64,000 nucleotides of DNA. Origin: Cohnella thailandensis (GTDB lineage: Bacteria; Bacillota; Bacilli; Paenibacillales; Paenibacillaceae). Shown here in pieces: positions 9,697 through 17,484 of this stretch (the stretch's first letter is position 1; each line of letters starts with the position of its first letter). The stretch spans positions 266,656 to 330,655 of the forward strand of contig NZ_JACJVQ010000013.1 in the NCBI RefSeq assembly GCF_014212135.1, written 5' to 3'. The translations under genes and the position numbers were made by a program. The notes under the pieces are model-generated. The model searched no databases. It was not told where the DNA came from and was given only the letters and a program-made list of their open reading frames with translations.

Positions 9697-10440
9697 TTAC
9701 GGATTCGGAATGTACTGAACCGTCAGCTGGTTCGGCGTGACCTCAAGCTCCTTCGCCGCCAGATCGAGGATCGCGACCGCTTGGGCCTTATCCAACTTGT
9801 CGGCCTGGACGACCACCTTGAAGTTGCTGTTTTCTTCTTCCACGACCGCATTCTCGTAGTCGGTGGTCAGCTTCTCCTCCAGGCTAGTAATCTTCTGTTC
9901 GACGGCATCCAGCCGGCTGAGATCCTCGACCGCCGCGGACGTCTCTTCCGCGCTGTAGTTCTTGTTGTCCGCGATGATCGCGTTAAGCCGCTCTTCTTCC
10001 TTGTCGTAGAACTCCATCCGGCGAAGCTGCGCGTCGTCGAAGTATTCGCGTCCCGTCAGAGAGGTCATGCCCTGAATGACTTCCTCGTCCGACTTCGTTC
10101 CGGATTCCGCCGGGTCGGCCGTCGCGGATTCGTCTTCGTTGTCCGCGCCCGCGACCGCATCCTCTTCCTTCGTCGCCGCTCCGTCCGTCGTCGGTTCGTC
10201 CGTCGCCGTTCCGTCCGTCGCCGTTCCGTCCGTCGTCGTTCCTTCCTTGCCGGGAGCCGTCTCGATCTGCGTGATGGTCACGCCCGACGATTCCCCCGCC
10301 GCCTGTTCCTCCGTCTGCGCCTCCTGATGGACCGGCTGTCCCGCCGGGTGCACGTCTTCGGTGAACAAGTAGTAGGCGGACAGAATGACCATCAAGCTCA
10401 GCATCGATACCAGCCAGATCGTTTGTCTTCTGTTATTCAT
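9697..10440 (-). CDS. spoIIIAH: Stage III sporulation protein AH
   Basis: Mother-cell component of the SpoIIIA-SpoIIQ feeding channel; its C-terminal ring-forming domain resembles EscJ/PrgK and binds SpoIIQ across the intermembrane space. The 247-residue protein has one N-terminal transmembrane segment (about 8-26), a long Thr/Asp/Glu-rich linker (about 30-110), and a C-terminal domain starting at TGREYFDDAQLRRMEF and ending AKELEVTPNQLTVQYI. The linker contains a 15-bp tandem DNA repeat. Last gene of the spoIIIA operon. Confidence 0.93.
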   Translation of the reverse strand: MNNRRQTIWLVSMLSLMVILSAYYLFTEDVHPAGQPVHQEAQTEEQAAGESSGVTITQIETAPGKEGTTTDGTATDGTATDEPTTDGAATKEEDAVAGADNEDESATADPAESGTKSDEEVIQGMTSLTGREYFDDAQLRRMEFYDKEEERLNAIIADNKNYSAEETSAAVEDLSRLDAVEQKITSLEEKLTTDYENAVVEEENSNFKVVVQADKLDKAQAVAILDLAAKELEVTPNQLTVQYIPNP

Positions 10441-10475
10441 AGTTCTTAGCCTCCCATTTCGTTATCGATCGTTGT

Positions 10476-11126
10476 TTATTGCTTGCGGGGGACGACCGAA
10501 ATCCGGTGCAGCGGAACGTCCAGTCCCCGGGCTACCGCTTCGGCGACGATGCGATGGACGGTCGCGTTCTCCGCCCCTTTGGCGACGATCAGGACTCCCC
10601 TGATCTTCGGCTTGAGAATCTTGACCACGATCGGCGTTTCGCCGCCCGACACTTCGTACAGGACGACCTGTCCTTGGCGATCGACCTCCGTGATATGCCT
10701 CTTGGCGCCGTTCCGGTCCTCTTCGTTCGTGATGCGCGACTGATAATTCTCGTTCTGCTCCACGACTTTCTCCTCGGTCGAATCGACCGTGATCAAGACG
10801 TCGACCGTGCCCACGCCGACGACGTTCTCGAGCATGCTCTTGATTCGGCCCTCGAGCGTTTGTTCGATATCGAGAAAAGGGTCCTTATCGCTCTGGTCGC
10901 CGCCGATAAACGCTTCCTGCTGCGGAACCTCCTCCGCGTCGCCCGGCGGCGAGAGCCCGGGGTCCCGGGACGGATCGAGCGTCTTGACGTTCAAGTACGA
11001 GGCGGCGAGCAGCAAGGCTGCGCCGACGAGGCCGATGAGCACCAGCCAGCGGAACGCCTTGATCCGCTTCGGGCCGCCCGGCCCCCCTCCGATGAACGTC
11101 TCGAGCTGCTGCAGCCACTTGGCCAT
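10476..11126 (-). CDS. spoIIIAG: Stage III sporulation protein AG
   Basis: A 216-residue, single-pass membrane protein (hydrophobic segment about 25-45). Its C-terminal domain forms a large ring in the SpoIIIA complex. Diagnostic segments are LENVVGVGTVDVLITVDSTEEKV split over about 105-127 and KPKIRGVLIVAKGAENATV near 175-193. GAGGAGG precedes the ATG. It follows spoIIIAF by 18 nt and precedes spoIIIAH by 35 nt. Confidence 0.95.
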   Translation of the reverse strand: MAKWLQQLETFIGGGPGGPKRIKAFRWLVLIGLVGAALLLAASYLNVKTLDPSRDPGLSPPGDAEEVPQQEAFIGGDQSDKDPFLDIEQTLEGRIKSMLENVVGVGTVDVLITVDSTEEKVVEQNENYQSRITNEEDRNGAKRHITEVDRQGQVVLYEVSGGETPIVVKILKPKIRGVLIVAKGAENATVHRIVAEAVARGLDVPLHRISVVPRKQ

Positions 11127-11144
11127 CCGCTTCGCCTCCTCGCG

Positions 11145-11861
11145 TCAGGATTTCGTTTGCTCCGTTCCGCCGTTCTCGAGCTCGACGTCGATCTGTTCCG
11201 TTCCCATTCCGTATCTTGCCGATACAAGAGAAGCGATTCGCCGCTTCAATTGCTTCTCTTCTTCCGTCTCTTCCTCCGACATGGCGGGCAGCTCCTTCTC
11301 TTGCGAATCGTCTTCCTTGCCTATGGAATCGAGGTCGATGACGACCGGCTCCACTTCTCGAATCGGGGCCGTTTCTTCGCGATCAGACTCCGAATCCGAT
11401 TTGTCGCCGGCCGCGTCCCGGAGCACGATGCTGACCGCCTGCACCCTCGCGACTCCTTCCGCGTCCGTCTCCGTTTGCACCTGAACGTCCCGCACGCCGG
11501 CTCCCGCTTCCTTCTCCACCGTCTCCTTGATCTGGGCAGCCAGCCCGGCCGACGCCAGGCTAGCCGCCTGCTCTTCCCTCGACATCCGCAGCTTCGACGC
11601 GTCCTCCTCGATCTGGGCCAACTGCTCGGCGGCGTTCTCCGGGCGCTGCCTGACCGCTTCGAGATCGGCGGCCAGCTTCGTTCCGAAGTCCGACTTGATC
11701 CACGACAGCATGGGGCCGACCAAGGCGAGAAGGATGAAGAGCCCCGCGATCAGGCGAATGTACCTCTGCATCGTTTGATTCGGCAGCAGCAGGTCGACCA
11801 GGGAAGCCAGCAAAATGACGGCGATTATCTGCTTGAGCCATTCGGTTAAAGCCGCCATCAT
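11145..11861 (-). CDS. spoIIIAF: Stage III sporulation protein AF
   Basis: A 238-residue membrane protein with two N-terminal hydrophobic segments (about 9-27 and 35-55) around the family motif LLLPNQTMQRYIRLIAGLF, followed by a long charged soluble domain that carries a second ring-building-like motif near the C-terminus (SARYGMGTEQIDVEL). AAGGAGG lies upstream of paired ATG codons; the first is used here. Confidence 0.93.
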   Translation of the reverse strand: MMAALTEWLKQIIAVILLASLVDLLLPNQTMQRYIRLIAGLFILLALVGPMLSWIKSDFGTKLAADLEAVRQRPENAAEQLAQIEEDASKLRMSREEQAASLASAGLAAQIKETVEKEAGAGVRDVQVQTETDAEGVARVQAVSIVLRDAAGDKSDSESDREETAPIREVEPVVIDLDSIGKEDDSQEKELPAMSEEETEEEKQLKRRIASLVSARYGMGTEQIDVELENGGTEQTKS

Positions 11862-11882
11862 GGCGGACGCCTCCTTCCTACG

Positions 11883-13154
11883 CTATCGGATCATGATGGA
11901 GGCGCTGCCCGCGGTCAGGATGATGGTCACCGCCAGGAAGAACATCAAGCCCACCGCGGCCAAAGCCGCGAAGACGAACACGAGCGTTTTGCCGATGACT
12001 TGCAGGCTGTGCACGATCGGCGTGTCGCCGAGGGGCTGGAGCACGGCCGCCGACAGGTTGTAGATGAGCGACAGCGTCAGGATTTTGATGGCCGGGAAGG
12101 CGCATAGGAAAAGCAGGATGACGACCCCGGCCAATCCGACGGCGTTCTTGACGAGAAGGCTCGCCGAGAGCACGGTGTCCGCGGCGTCCGAGAACATTTT
12201 CCCGACGACGGGCACGAAGTTGGAGGTGACGAATTTGGTCGTTTTGAGCGCGATTCCGTCCGCCACCGCCCCCGTCGCCCCTTGGATGGACAGCACGCCC
12301 AGGAACATGGTCAGCAGCACTCCGAGCAGACCGACGCCGACGGTTCGAAGCAAATTCGCGAGTTGCGTCACCTTGTAGCGATCGCTGATCGTGCTGACGA
12401 GATGAAGCACGGCCGAGAAGAAAAGCAGCGGGAACACGAACAGATGGATCAGCGTTCCGATCATATGAATCATGAACACGATGAGCGGATGAAGCACCGC
12501 GACCGTCGCGAAGCTTCCCGAGCTCGCCAGCAGCGTGAGCAGGAGCGGCACTGTAGCCAGCATGAACTGAACCATGGTGGAGATGGCGTCCGCCGCGTAC
12601 TTCGTCGCGCTGTGAAAGCTGTTCACGGCGATGATAAGCAGAACCAGGTAGGCGATCGCATAGGCGACGCGGCTTACCGTGTTGCGTTCGAAGGCGTTCT
12701 GCATCGTCTCGAGGATCATGGTGAACACGGCGAGCATCACGATGGTCACGATCAGCTTTCCGCTGTAGAGCAGCTCATGCAGGAAAAACTTCGCGAGACC
12801 GAGCAGGACCGTCTCCACGCTGAACCCTTCGCCTTCCGGGAACATCAGCTGCTTCAGCTCCGGCACCTTGCCGTCCGGAAAATAACCGCCGTAATCGTCC
12901 TTCAATTGCTTCCAATATTGCTCGATCTTGCTGAAATCCACGTCTGCCGCCTGCTGCTCGGCCAATTCTCCCGCGAGATCTCCGCCGTTCTGCGCCGGCT
13001 CCGTCCCGATTGCCGTCTCCGAATGAGAAGGCGTCTCCGACACCGCATGGGCGAAAGGCAACGGGAACCAGGAGAGCAGGAACGCGGACAGGAGAAGCAC
13101 GAGGGACAGGAAGCCCGGCCGCCGGGTCGCGATTAGGATGGGTGGTGGTGGCAC
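11883..13154 (-). CDS. spoIIIAE: Stage III sporulation protein AE
   Basis: Polytopic membrane protein (423 aa) of the SpoIIIA complex. A cleavable-looking signal segment (about 13-32) is followed by a soluble stretch containing IEQYWKQLKDDYGGYFPD and about seven hydrophobic segments from residue 115 on. The start is GTG at 13154, with AGGGAG 9 nt upstream; the frame stays open far upstream, but that part is only a shadow of spoIIIAD and has no family similarity. Confidence 0.93.
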   Translation of the reverse strand: MPPPPILIATRRPGFLSLVLLLSAFLLSWFPLPFAHAVSETPSHSETAIGTEPAQNGGDLAGELAEQQAADVDFSKIEQYWKQLKDDYGGYFPDGKVPELKQLMFPEGEGFSVETVLLGLAKFFLHELLYSGKLIVTIVMLAVFTMILETMQNAFERNTVSRVAYAIAYLVLLIIAVNSFHSATKYAADAISTMVQFMLATVPLLLTLLASSGSFATVAVLHPLIVFMIHMIGTLIHLFVFPLLFFSAVLHLVSTISDRYKVTQLANLLRTVGVGLLGVLLTMFLGVLSIQGATGAVADGIALKTTKFVTSNFVPVVGKMFSDAADTVLSASLLVKNAVGLAGVVILLFLCAFPAIKILTLSLIYNLSAAVLQPLGDTPIVHSLQVIGKTLVFVFAALAAVGLMFFLAVTIILTAGSASIMIR

Positions 13155-13216
13155 GAGACTTCTCTCCCTTCCGGACCAACCGCGGCGCCATCGGCGCCCT
13201 TGTACGCCTATACAGC

Positions 13217-13615
13217 CTATGCGGGCAGCAGGTTGAGCACCGTTTCGATGATGACGCTGATAATCGGAACCGCCATCACGAGGATCAGCATTTTGCCGGC
13301 GAATTCCACCTTGGAAGCGACGCTCTCCATCCCCGCGTCCCGAATGATCTGGGCGCCGAACTCGGCGATGTAGGCGATTCCGATGATTTTGAGCATCGTC
13401 TTCAGGTAAACCGACGGAATGCCGGACCGGTCGGCGAGCTGCTCCAGCACGGTGACGACGCTGCTGATCTTGCCGATCATCGCCAGGAAGATTCCGATGC
13501 CGACGAAGGCGGACAGCAGGAAGGCGAACATCGGCTTCTGCTCCCGGATGACGAGGATGAGAATGGTGGCGAGCAGCGCGACGCCGACGATCTGCAGAAT
13601 CTCCAAGGCTTTCAC
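13217..13615 (-). CDS. spoIIIAD: Stage III sporulation protein AD
   Basis: A 132-residue membrane protein with four hydrophobic segments. The N-terminus EILQIVGVALLATILILVIR and the segment LKTMLKIIGIAYIAEFGAQI match the SpoIIIAC/AD family, which resembles parts of type III secretion export gates. It lies 14 nt after spoIIIAC. Confidence 0.95.
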   Translation of the reverse strand: MKALEILQIVGVALLATILILVIREQKPMFAFLLSAFVGIGIFLAMIGKISSVVTVLEQLADRSGIPSVYLKTMLKIIGIAYIAEFGAQIIRDAGMESVASKVEFAGKMLILVMAVPIISVIIETVLNLLPA

Positions 13616-13629
13616 CCGCCTGTCCGTCG

Positions 13630-13833
13630 CTACTGAAACAGGAAAATCGACTTGATCTCCTGGAACAATTCATTGAGCAAGCGCACGACCATGAACAGCA
13701 CCACGACGAAGCCGATGACGGTTACCCAATGCGCCATGTCCTCCTTGCCCATCTGCTTGAGAACGGTATGAATCATGGCGATAATGATGCCGATTCCGGC
13801 AATTTGAAAGATCGTGCTGACATCGATGTTCAT
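13630..13833 (-). CDS. spoIIIAC: Stage III sporulation protein AC
   Basis: A 67-residue membrane protein with two hydrophobic segments (about 8-24 and 37-56). It begins NIDVSTIFQIAGIGIIIAM and contains GKEDMAHWVTVIGF, both typical of SpoIIIAC. It belongs to the same family as SpoIIIAD and follows spoIIIAB by 16 nt. Confidence 0.95.
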   Translation of the reverse strand: MNIDVSTIFQIAGIGIIIAMIHTVLKQMGKEDMAHWVTVIGFVVVLFMVVRLLNELFQEIKSIFLFQ

Positions 13834-13849
13834 CGAATCGGCCCCCTAC

Positions 13850-14368
13850 TTACATCATCAGGATGACGACCAGGGCCGCTCCCAGAACACCCAGGCTTCG
13901 GCTCAGCCTCTCGTACTTCATCTGATCTTCCCGCGCGGACGTCTCCTCGGCTTGCAATTGAAGAACGGCCAGGCGGACATGCTTGAGCTGATCGTCTCTT
14001 CCGCTGCCGCCCAGGGAGGAGCCGAGCCGAAGCATGGCTTCCTTCTCTCCCGCCTTCATGGCGGTCGTCGGCCACCCCTCGCTTAAGATTCGCTCCCAGG
14101 CGTTCTTCACCGTCTCCCCCGAGGAGGAGCGAAGCTCGTCTGCGATGCGCCGGAACAGAACTGCTAACGTCTCGGGAAGAACGCCCGCCATTCGCGCGAG
14201 AGCTTCCGGCAGCGGAGTCTGTCCGTAACCGATCTCCGTCTCCAATCGCTGCAGCGCGTGCAGCAGGTGGCGAATCTGCTTCGGCCGCTCCGCAAACCTG
14301 GCCGCCTGAAGGAAGCCGAGCATCGTTCCGGCGAACAGCACCAGCGCCGCGCCGACCAGCTTGATCAC
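13850..14368 (-). CDS. spoIIIAB: Stage III sporulation protein AB
   Basis: A 172-residue protein with hydrophobic segments at both ends (about 1-17 and 155-172) and a helical soluble core containing QIRHLLHALQRLETEIGYG, as in GspF-like SpoIIIAB. The start is GTG at 14368 with GAGGGG upstream; its GTGA overlaps the spoIIIAA stop by 4 nt. The open frame continues far upstream but only as a shadow of spoIIIAA. Confidence 0.94.
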   Translation of the reverse strand: MIKLVGAALVLFAGTMLGFLQAARFAERPKQIRHLLHALQRLETEIGYGQTPLPEALARMAGVLPETLAVLFRRIADELRSSSGETVKNAWERILSEGWPTTAMKAGEKEAMLRLGSSLGGSGRDDQLKHVRLAVLQLQAEETSAREDQMKYERLSRSLGVLGAALVVILMM

Positions 14369-15516
14369 GGCGCTTCCCCTCCCTCGCGGGATGCCGGGGA
14401 GCGAATGAGCGGGAGCGCCCTTGCCTTGATCGCGAGTCCCGGCGTCCCTTCGGGCCTGTCGGCGCCCGGATCGCGATCCCCTGGAGTCGAACGAAGCTCC
14501 GACCGGGGCGCGTCCCTGGGCACGCCGTTCCAGCTTCCCCTGCGGCGGCGAAGCCCTTCCTCCTCCGCCTCGCGCGACCCGATCACCCGATGCCGGACTT
14601 CGCTTCCGGAGCGCGAGAGAAGAACGTACGCTCCGAACATTCCTTCTCTGGCCAGGGAAGACAGGACCGGCCGCTCGAACACGTCCGCAAGATCGGAAGC
14701 GTGGGCCGTCGCCAGCACCCGCACCCCGGCGTGAAGCGCCTCGCGCAGCGCCTCCGCATCCTCCGGACGGCCGATCTCGTCCACCGCGACAACCTCCGGA
14801 GACATCGACCGAACGAGCATCATCATTCCCTCCGCCTTCGGGCAAGCGTCGAGAACGTCGGTTCGCGGACCTAGATCGAACGTAGGGACGCCGCGCTCGC
14901 ACGCGGCGATCTCCGATCTCTCGTCGACGATGCCGACCTTCCTCCCTCTCCAGCCTCGCGCCGAGGGGTGATTCCATTCTCCGGCGCTGATCGCGCGAGC
15001 CAAATCTCTGAGAAGCGTCGTCTTGCCTTGCTGGGGCGGAGAGACCAGAAGCGTATGGCGGATCGTTCGGGCGATCGGATCGAGCAGCTCGGGAAGAACG
15101 GAAGCGGCGCTGCCGATTCTCGCCCTGGCGATCCGCACGTTGAAGGCCGCCACGTCCCTTAGATGCCGGACATGGCCCCCGTCCAGCACGGTTCGGCCGG
15201 CCAGTCCGACTCGATGCCCGCCCGCGACGGTGACGTACCCCCGTCTCAGCTCCTCTTCTACCGCATATAAAGAATGGTCGGTCAGCTTTTCCAGGAAAGC
15301 CCGGCAATCCTCGCGATTCGGCCGAAAGCCCGCCTCGTGCTCGTCCGTCAGCGAGCCGTCCGGCGTCAAGAAGGCGAACCGGCCTCCGTAAGAGATCTCG
15401 AGCGGTCTCGCTTCGCGGATTCGCACTTCCTCGAGCGATTCGATCACGCTGACGGGCAGCTTGTTCAACGGCGTTCGCAAGGACGGCGGAAAAATCGCAA
15501 GCCACGCGGGAAGCAT
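14365..15516 (-). CDS. spoIIIAA: Stage III sporulation protein AA (ATPase)
   Basis: Cytosolic secretion-type ATPase of the SpoIIIA complex. Walker A SPPQQGKTT lies at residues 159-167 and Walker B VVAVDEIG at 242-249. The ATG at 15516 is chosen for its AAGGGGG SD and the family-like N-terminus. At 383 residues it is clearly longer than the ~307-residue B. subtilis protein: from about residue 315 there is an Arg/Glu/Pro-rich tail without obvious fold. First gene of the operon. Confidence 0.94.
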   Translation of the reverse strand: MLPAWLAIFPPSLRTPLNKLPVSVIESLEEVRIREARPLEISYGGRFAFLTPDGSLTDEHEAGFRPNREDCRAFLEKLTDHSLYAVEEELRRGYVTVAGGHRVGLAGRTVLDGGHVRHLRDVAAFNVRIARARIGSAASVLPELLDPIARTIRHTLLVSPPQQGKTTLLRDLARAISAGEWNHPSARGWRGRKVGIVDERSEIAACERGVPTFDLGPRTDVLDACPKAEGMMMLVRSMSPEVVAVDEIGRPEDAEALREALHAGVRVLATAHASDLADVFERPVLSSLAREGMFGAYVLLSRSGSEVRHRVIGSREAEEEGLRRRRGSWNGVPRDAPRSELRSTPGDRDPGADRPEGTPGLAIKARALPLIRSPASREGGEAP

Positions 15517-15558
15517 ATGGAGACCCCCTTTCCCGTGTTTCAAGTCTATTACTGATTC

Positions 15559-15588
15559 ATGTGTATGCTTGGACGAACCTTTTATTCC
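15559..15588 (-). promoter_or_regulatory. Likely SigE promoter of the spoIIIA operon
   Basis: On the minus strand CATACACAT (15559-15567) resembles the SigE -10 CATACAnT, and GAATAAA (15581-15587) about 13 bp upstream resembles the SigE -35. It lies about 45 nt before the spoIIIAA start. SigE control of spoIIIA is established in B. subtilis; the site here is inferred from sequence. Confidence 0.55.
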
Positions 15589-15614
15589 TGCTTGGCCTAT
15601 CGTGAACGGGCTTG

Positions 15615-15878
15615 TCACTTCTTCAGGATGCCGACGAGCAGGCAGCCGACCCCTACGGTCACCCACACGAAACGCATCGGAGAAAGCTTGTCCGCCAGCC
15701 CGACAAGCCCGATCGTCGTCGTGGTAAGCAGGACAAGCGGCCCAACCATCGCCAGCATGGAATTGACCGCAAGCGCCTTCTGCACGTCGTTCAGCTTCAG
15801 CATCACGATCGCGGCCGTAAGCTCGATGCTCCCCGAGAAAATCCGGAGTATCGCCATGCTAAACACAGTCTTGTCCAC
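15615..15878 (-). CDS. yqhV: YqhV-family (DUF2619) small membrane protein
   Basis: An 87-residue protein with three hydrophobic segments (about 5-25, 38-60, 67-85). It is the expected neighbour of spoIIIAA in Bacillus and matches YqhV in length and in the VWVTVGVGCLLVGILKK end. The start is GTG with AGGAGGG upstream. Function unknown. Confidence 0.85.
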   Translation of the reverse strand: MDKTVFSMAILRIFSGSIELTAAIVMLKLNDVQKALAVNSMLAMVGPLVLLTTTTIGLVGLADKLSPMRFVWVTVGVGCLLVGILKK

Positions 15879-15990
15879 TCGGTATCCCTCCTTCTATCAA
15901 TTGGTGCCATATCCTACTCTATGCGGCTGTCTCGGACAACTTGCTAGGTTTGCCATTTTAATATTCGGTTTCCGTCTCCCCGCGCTCGGG

Positions 15991-16019
15991 CACCCGCCCA
16001 CATCCCGCTGCATATATTG
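15991..16019 (+). promoter_or_regulatory. SigK-like promoter before phosphosulfolactate synthase
   Basis: CACC (15991-15994), exactly 16 bp, then CATATATTG (16011-16019). This fits the SigK pattern mACm-N16-CATAnnnTA except for the last base. The predicted start would lie about 40 nt before the gene. The same deviation (TG instead of TA) occurs at the two gerP-locus promoters. Confidence 0.45.
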
Positions 16020-16068
16020 ATCAGGCATGAACGAATCCCACTCAACCTTTACATGAGGAGAGCTGTCT

Positions 16069-16887
16069 ATGGAAATCAAAACCGGCCCCGTCTGGCCATG
16101 CTCGTTGGAGGACCCCACCGACCGGAGAAGCGGCAAGCCTCGCCAATCGGGGCTGTCCATGGTCATCGACAAGGGGCTAGGGCCTGCGGCCTTCAGCGAC
16201 CTGCTCCTGACCGCAGGCGAATACATCGATCTTCTGAAGTTCGGCTTCGGAACGTCTCCGCTCTATAAAGACGAAATTCTGCGCGGCAAGATCGCCATGG
16301 CCAAACAGCATAAAGTCGCGACATTTCCGGGAGGAACGCTGCTGGAGGCCGCCGTCCGGCTGGAGGTGGTAAGCGAGTTTTTCGACATGGTAGGGGATCT
16401 CGGCTTCGACGGGGTCGAGGTATCGGACGGCACGATCGAGCTGAGCCGGCGCCAGAGGGATAGCTTGATCACGGAAGCGACTCAACGAGGGCTGAGAGTA
16501 TTTACCGAGTACGGCAAAAAACAGTCGGGATCGAGAATCGTTCTGGAGGATTTGCGGAGAACCGTGGAATTGGATAAAGGAAGAGGAGCGGAGCTTGTCA
16601 CCGTCGAAGCCCGGGAATCGGGTGTAGGCGTCGGATTGTTCGACGATAGCGGCAATTGCCGCGAGGATGAGCTGCGTCGGCTTCGCCAAAGCCTGCCGGA
16701 GCTGGACATCTTGTTGTGGGAGGCGCCGAGAAAGGACCAGCAGGCCGCCCTTCTCCGCATTCTTGGAACGGAGGTCAACCTGGGCAACGTCGCGCCGTCC
16801 GACGTCATGTCCCTGGAGACGCTGCGCAGGGGCCTGCGCTCCGATACGTTCGCGCTTCATCGGCTGGTTTCGGATTATATGATTTAA
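16069..16887 (+). CDS. Phosphosulfolactate synthase (ComA family)
   Basis: TIM-barrel enzyme (272 aa) that adds sulfite to phosphoenolpyruvate to give phosphosulfolactate, the first step to coenzyme M in methanogens and to sulfolactate in Bacillus spores (YitD). Matching features are SGLSMVIDKGLGP near residue 27, the substrate loop LLKFGFGTSPLY (about 56-67), KVATFPGGTLLE, and DGVEVSDGTIEL. GAGGAG precedes the ATG. No ComB phosphatase or dehydrogenase gene lies next to it, so later steps must be encoded elsewhere. A SigK-like promoter suggests mother-cell expression (inference). Confidence 0.88.
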   Translation: MEIKTGPVWPCSLEDPTDRRSGKPRQSGLSMVIDKGLGPAAFSDLLLTAGEYIDLLKFGFGTSPLYKDEILRGKIAMAKQHKVATFPGGTLLEAAVRLEVVSEFFDMVGDLGFDGVEVSDGTIELSRRQRDSLITEATQRGLRVFTEYGKKQSGSRIVLEDLRRTVELDKGRGAELVTVEARESGVGVGLFDDSGNCREDELRRLRQSLPELDILLWEAPRKDQQAALLRILGTEVNLGNVAPSDVMSLETLRRGLRSDTFALHRLVSDYMI

Positions 16888-16906
16888 AACGCCCGGAGAA
16901 AGGAAC

Positions 16907-16941
16907 AGGTCCTCCCGCTATCGTTCTAAGCGGAAGGACCT
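16907..16941 (+). other. Strong hairpin without U-tract after the ComA-family gene
   Basis: Twelve paired bases: AGGTCCT with AGGACCT and CCGCT with AGCGG around a 9-nt loop. It sits 20 nt past the stop but is followed by CTCCATAAAC rather than a T run, so it may block read-through or protect the 3' end instead of being a standard terminator. Confidence 0.5.
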
Positions 16942-17008
16942 CTCCATAAACATATAGTAGCGGTATGCCCGTCCGACCGCGTTCTCCTCTGGAAGGCGTG
17001 AGAGAATC

Positions 17009-17467
17009 ATGAACGGCGAAATCGTGCTAGTCGGCTTGATCGTGATCGGCTTGATCGGCCGATCCCCTATCATAACAACCGCAGCCTGCCTTCTCCTGAT
17101 CGTCAAGCTGGTTCACCTGCAGCGGTACCTTCCGTCCATCGAACGAAGAGGGCTCGAGATCGGGCTGCTGTTCCTCACCCTGGCGGTACTCGTTCCCTTC
17201 GCCTCGGGCAAGGTTCAGCTGAAAGACGTGGCGCATGCCTTCACGAGCTGGACAGGCTGGGTCGCCCTCATCGGAGGAGCCGCCGCCACCTACATGAACG
17301 GCAAAGGGCTGGAGCTGCTGAAGGTGGACCCTCAGCTTATCGTCGGCCTCGTGATCGGCTCTATCATCGGCATCGTCATGCTTCGCGGAATTCCGGTCGG
17401 CCCCCTGATGGCCGCGGGAATTACCGCCTTTATCTTAAAGGTGCTGCAGCTGTTTACGGATAAGTGA
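17009..17467 (+). CDS. DUF441 (UPF0756) membrane protein
   Basis: A 152-residue protein with four to five hydrophobic segments and the family pattern of paired short helices separated by [20 protein letters not shown] (about 48-67) and [16 protein letters not shown]. subtilis YtwI is the same family. Function unknown. A GA-rich segment before the ATG is a modest SD. It converges with the propeller/stalk gene, with only 17 nt between stops. Confidence 0.85.
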   Translation: MNGEIVLVGLIVIGLIGRSPIITTAACLLLIVKLVHLQRYLPSIERRGLEIGLLFLTLAVLVPFASGKVQLKDVAHAFTSWTGWVALIGGAAATYMNGKGLELLKVDPQLIVGLVIGSIIGIVMLRGIPVGPLMAAGITAFILKVLQLFTDK

Positions 17468-17484
17468 ATCTTGCCCGGCGTCCG

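Noticed and set aside
13155..13673. An N-terminal extension of SpoIIIAE by 173 residues
   Set aside because: The extra part overlaps spoIIIAD in another frame, is low-complexity, and the GTG at 13154 has a good SD.
14369..15505. An N-terminal extension of SpoIIIAB by about 379 residues
   Set aside because: It is a shadow of spoIIIAA; the GTG at 14368 overlaps the spoIIIAA stop and has its own SD.
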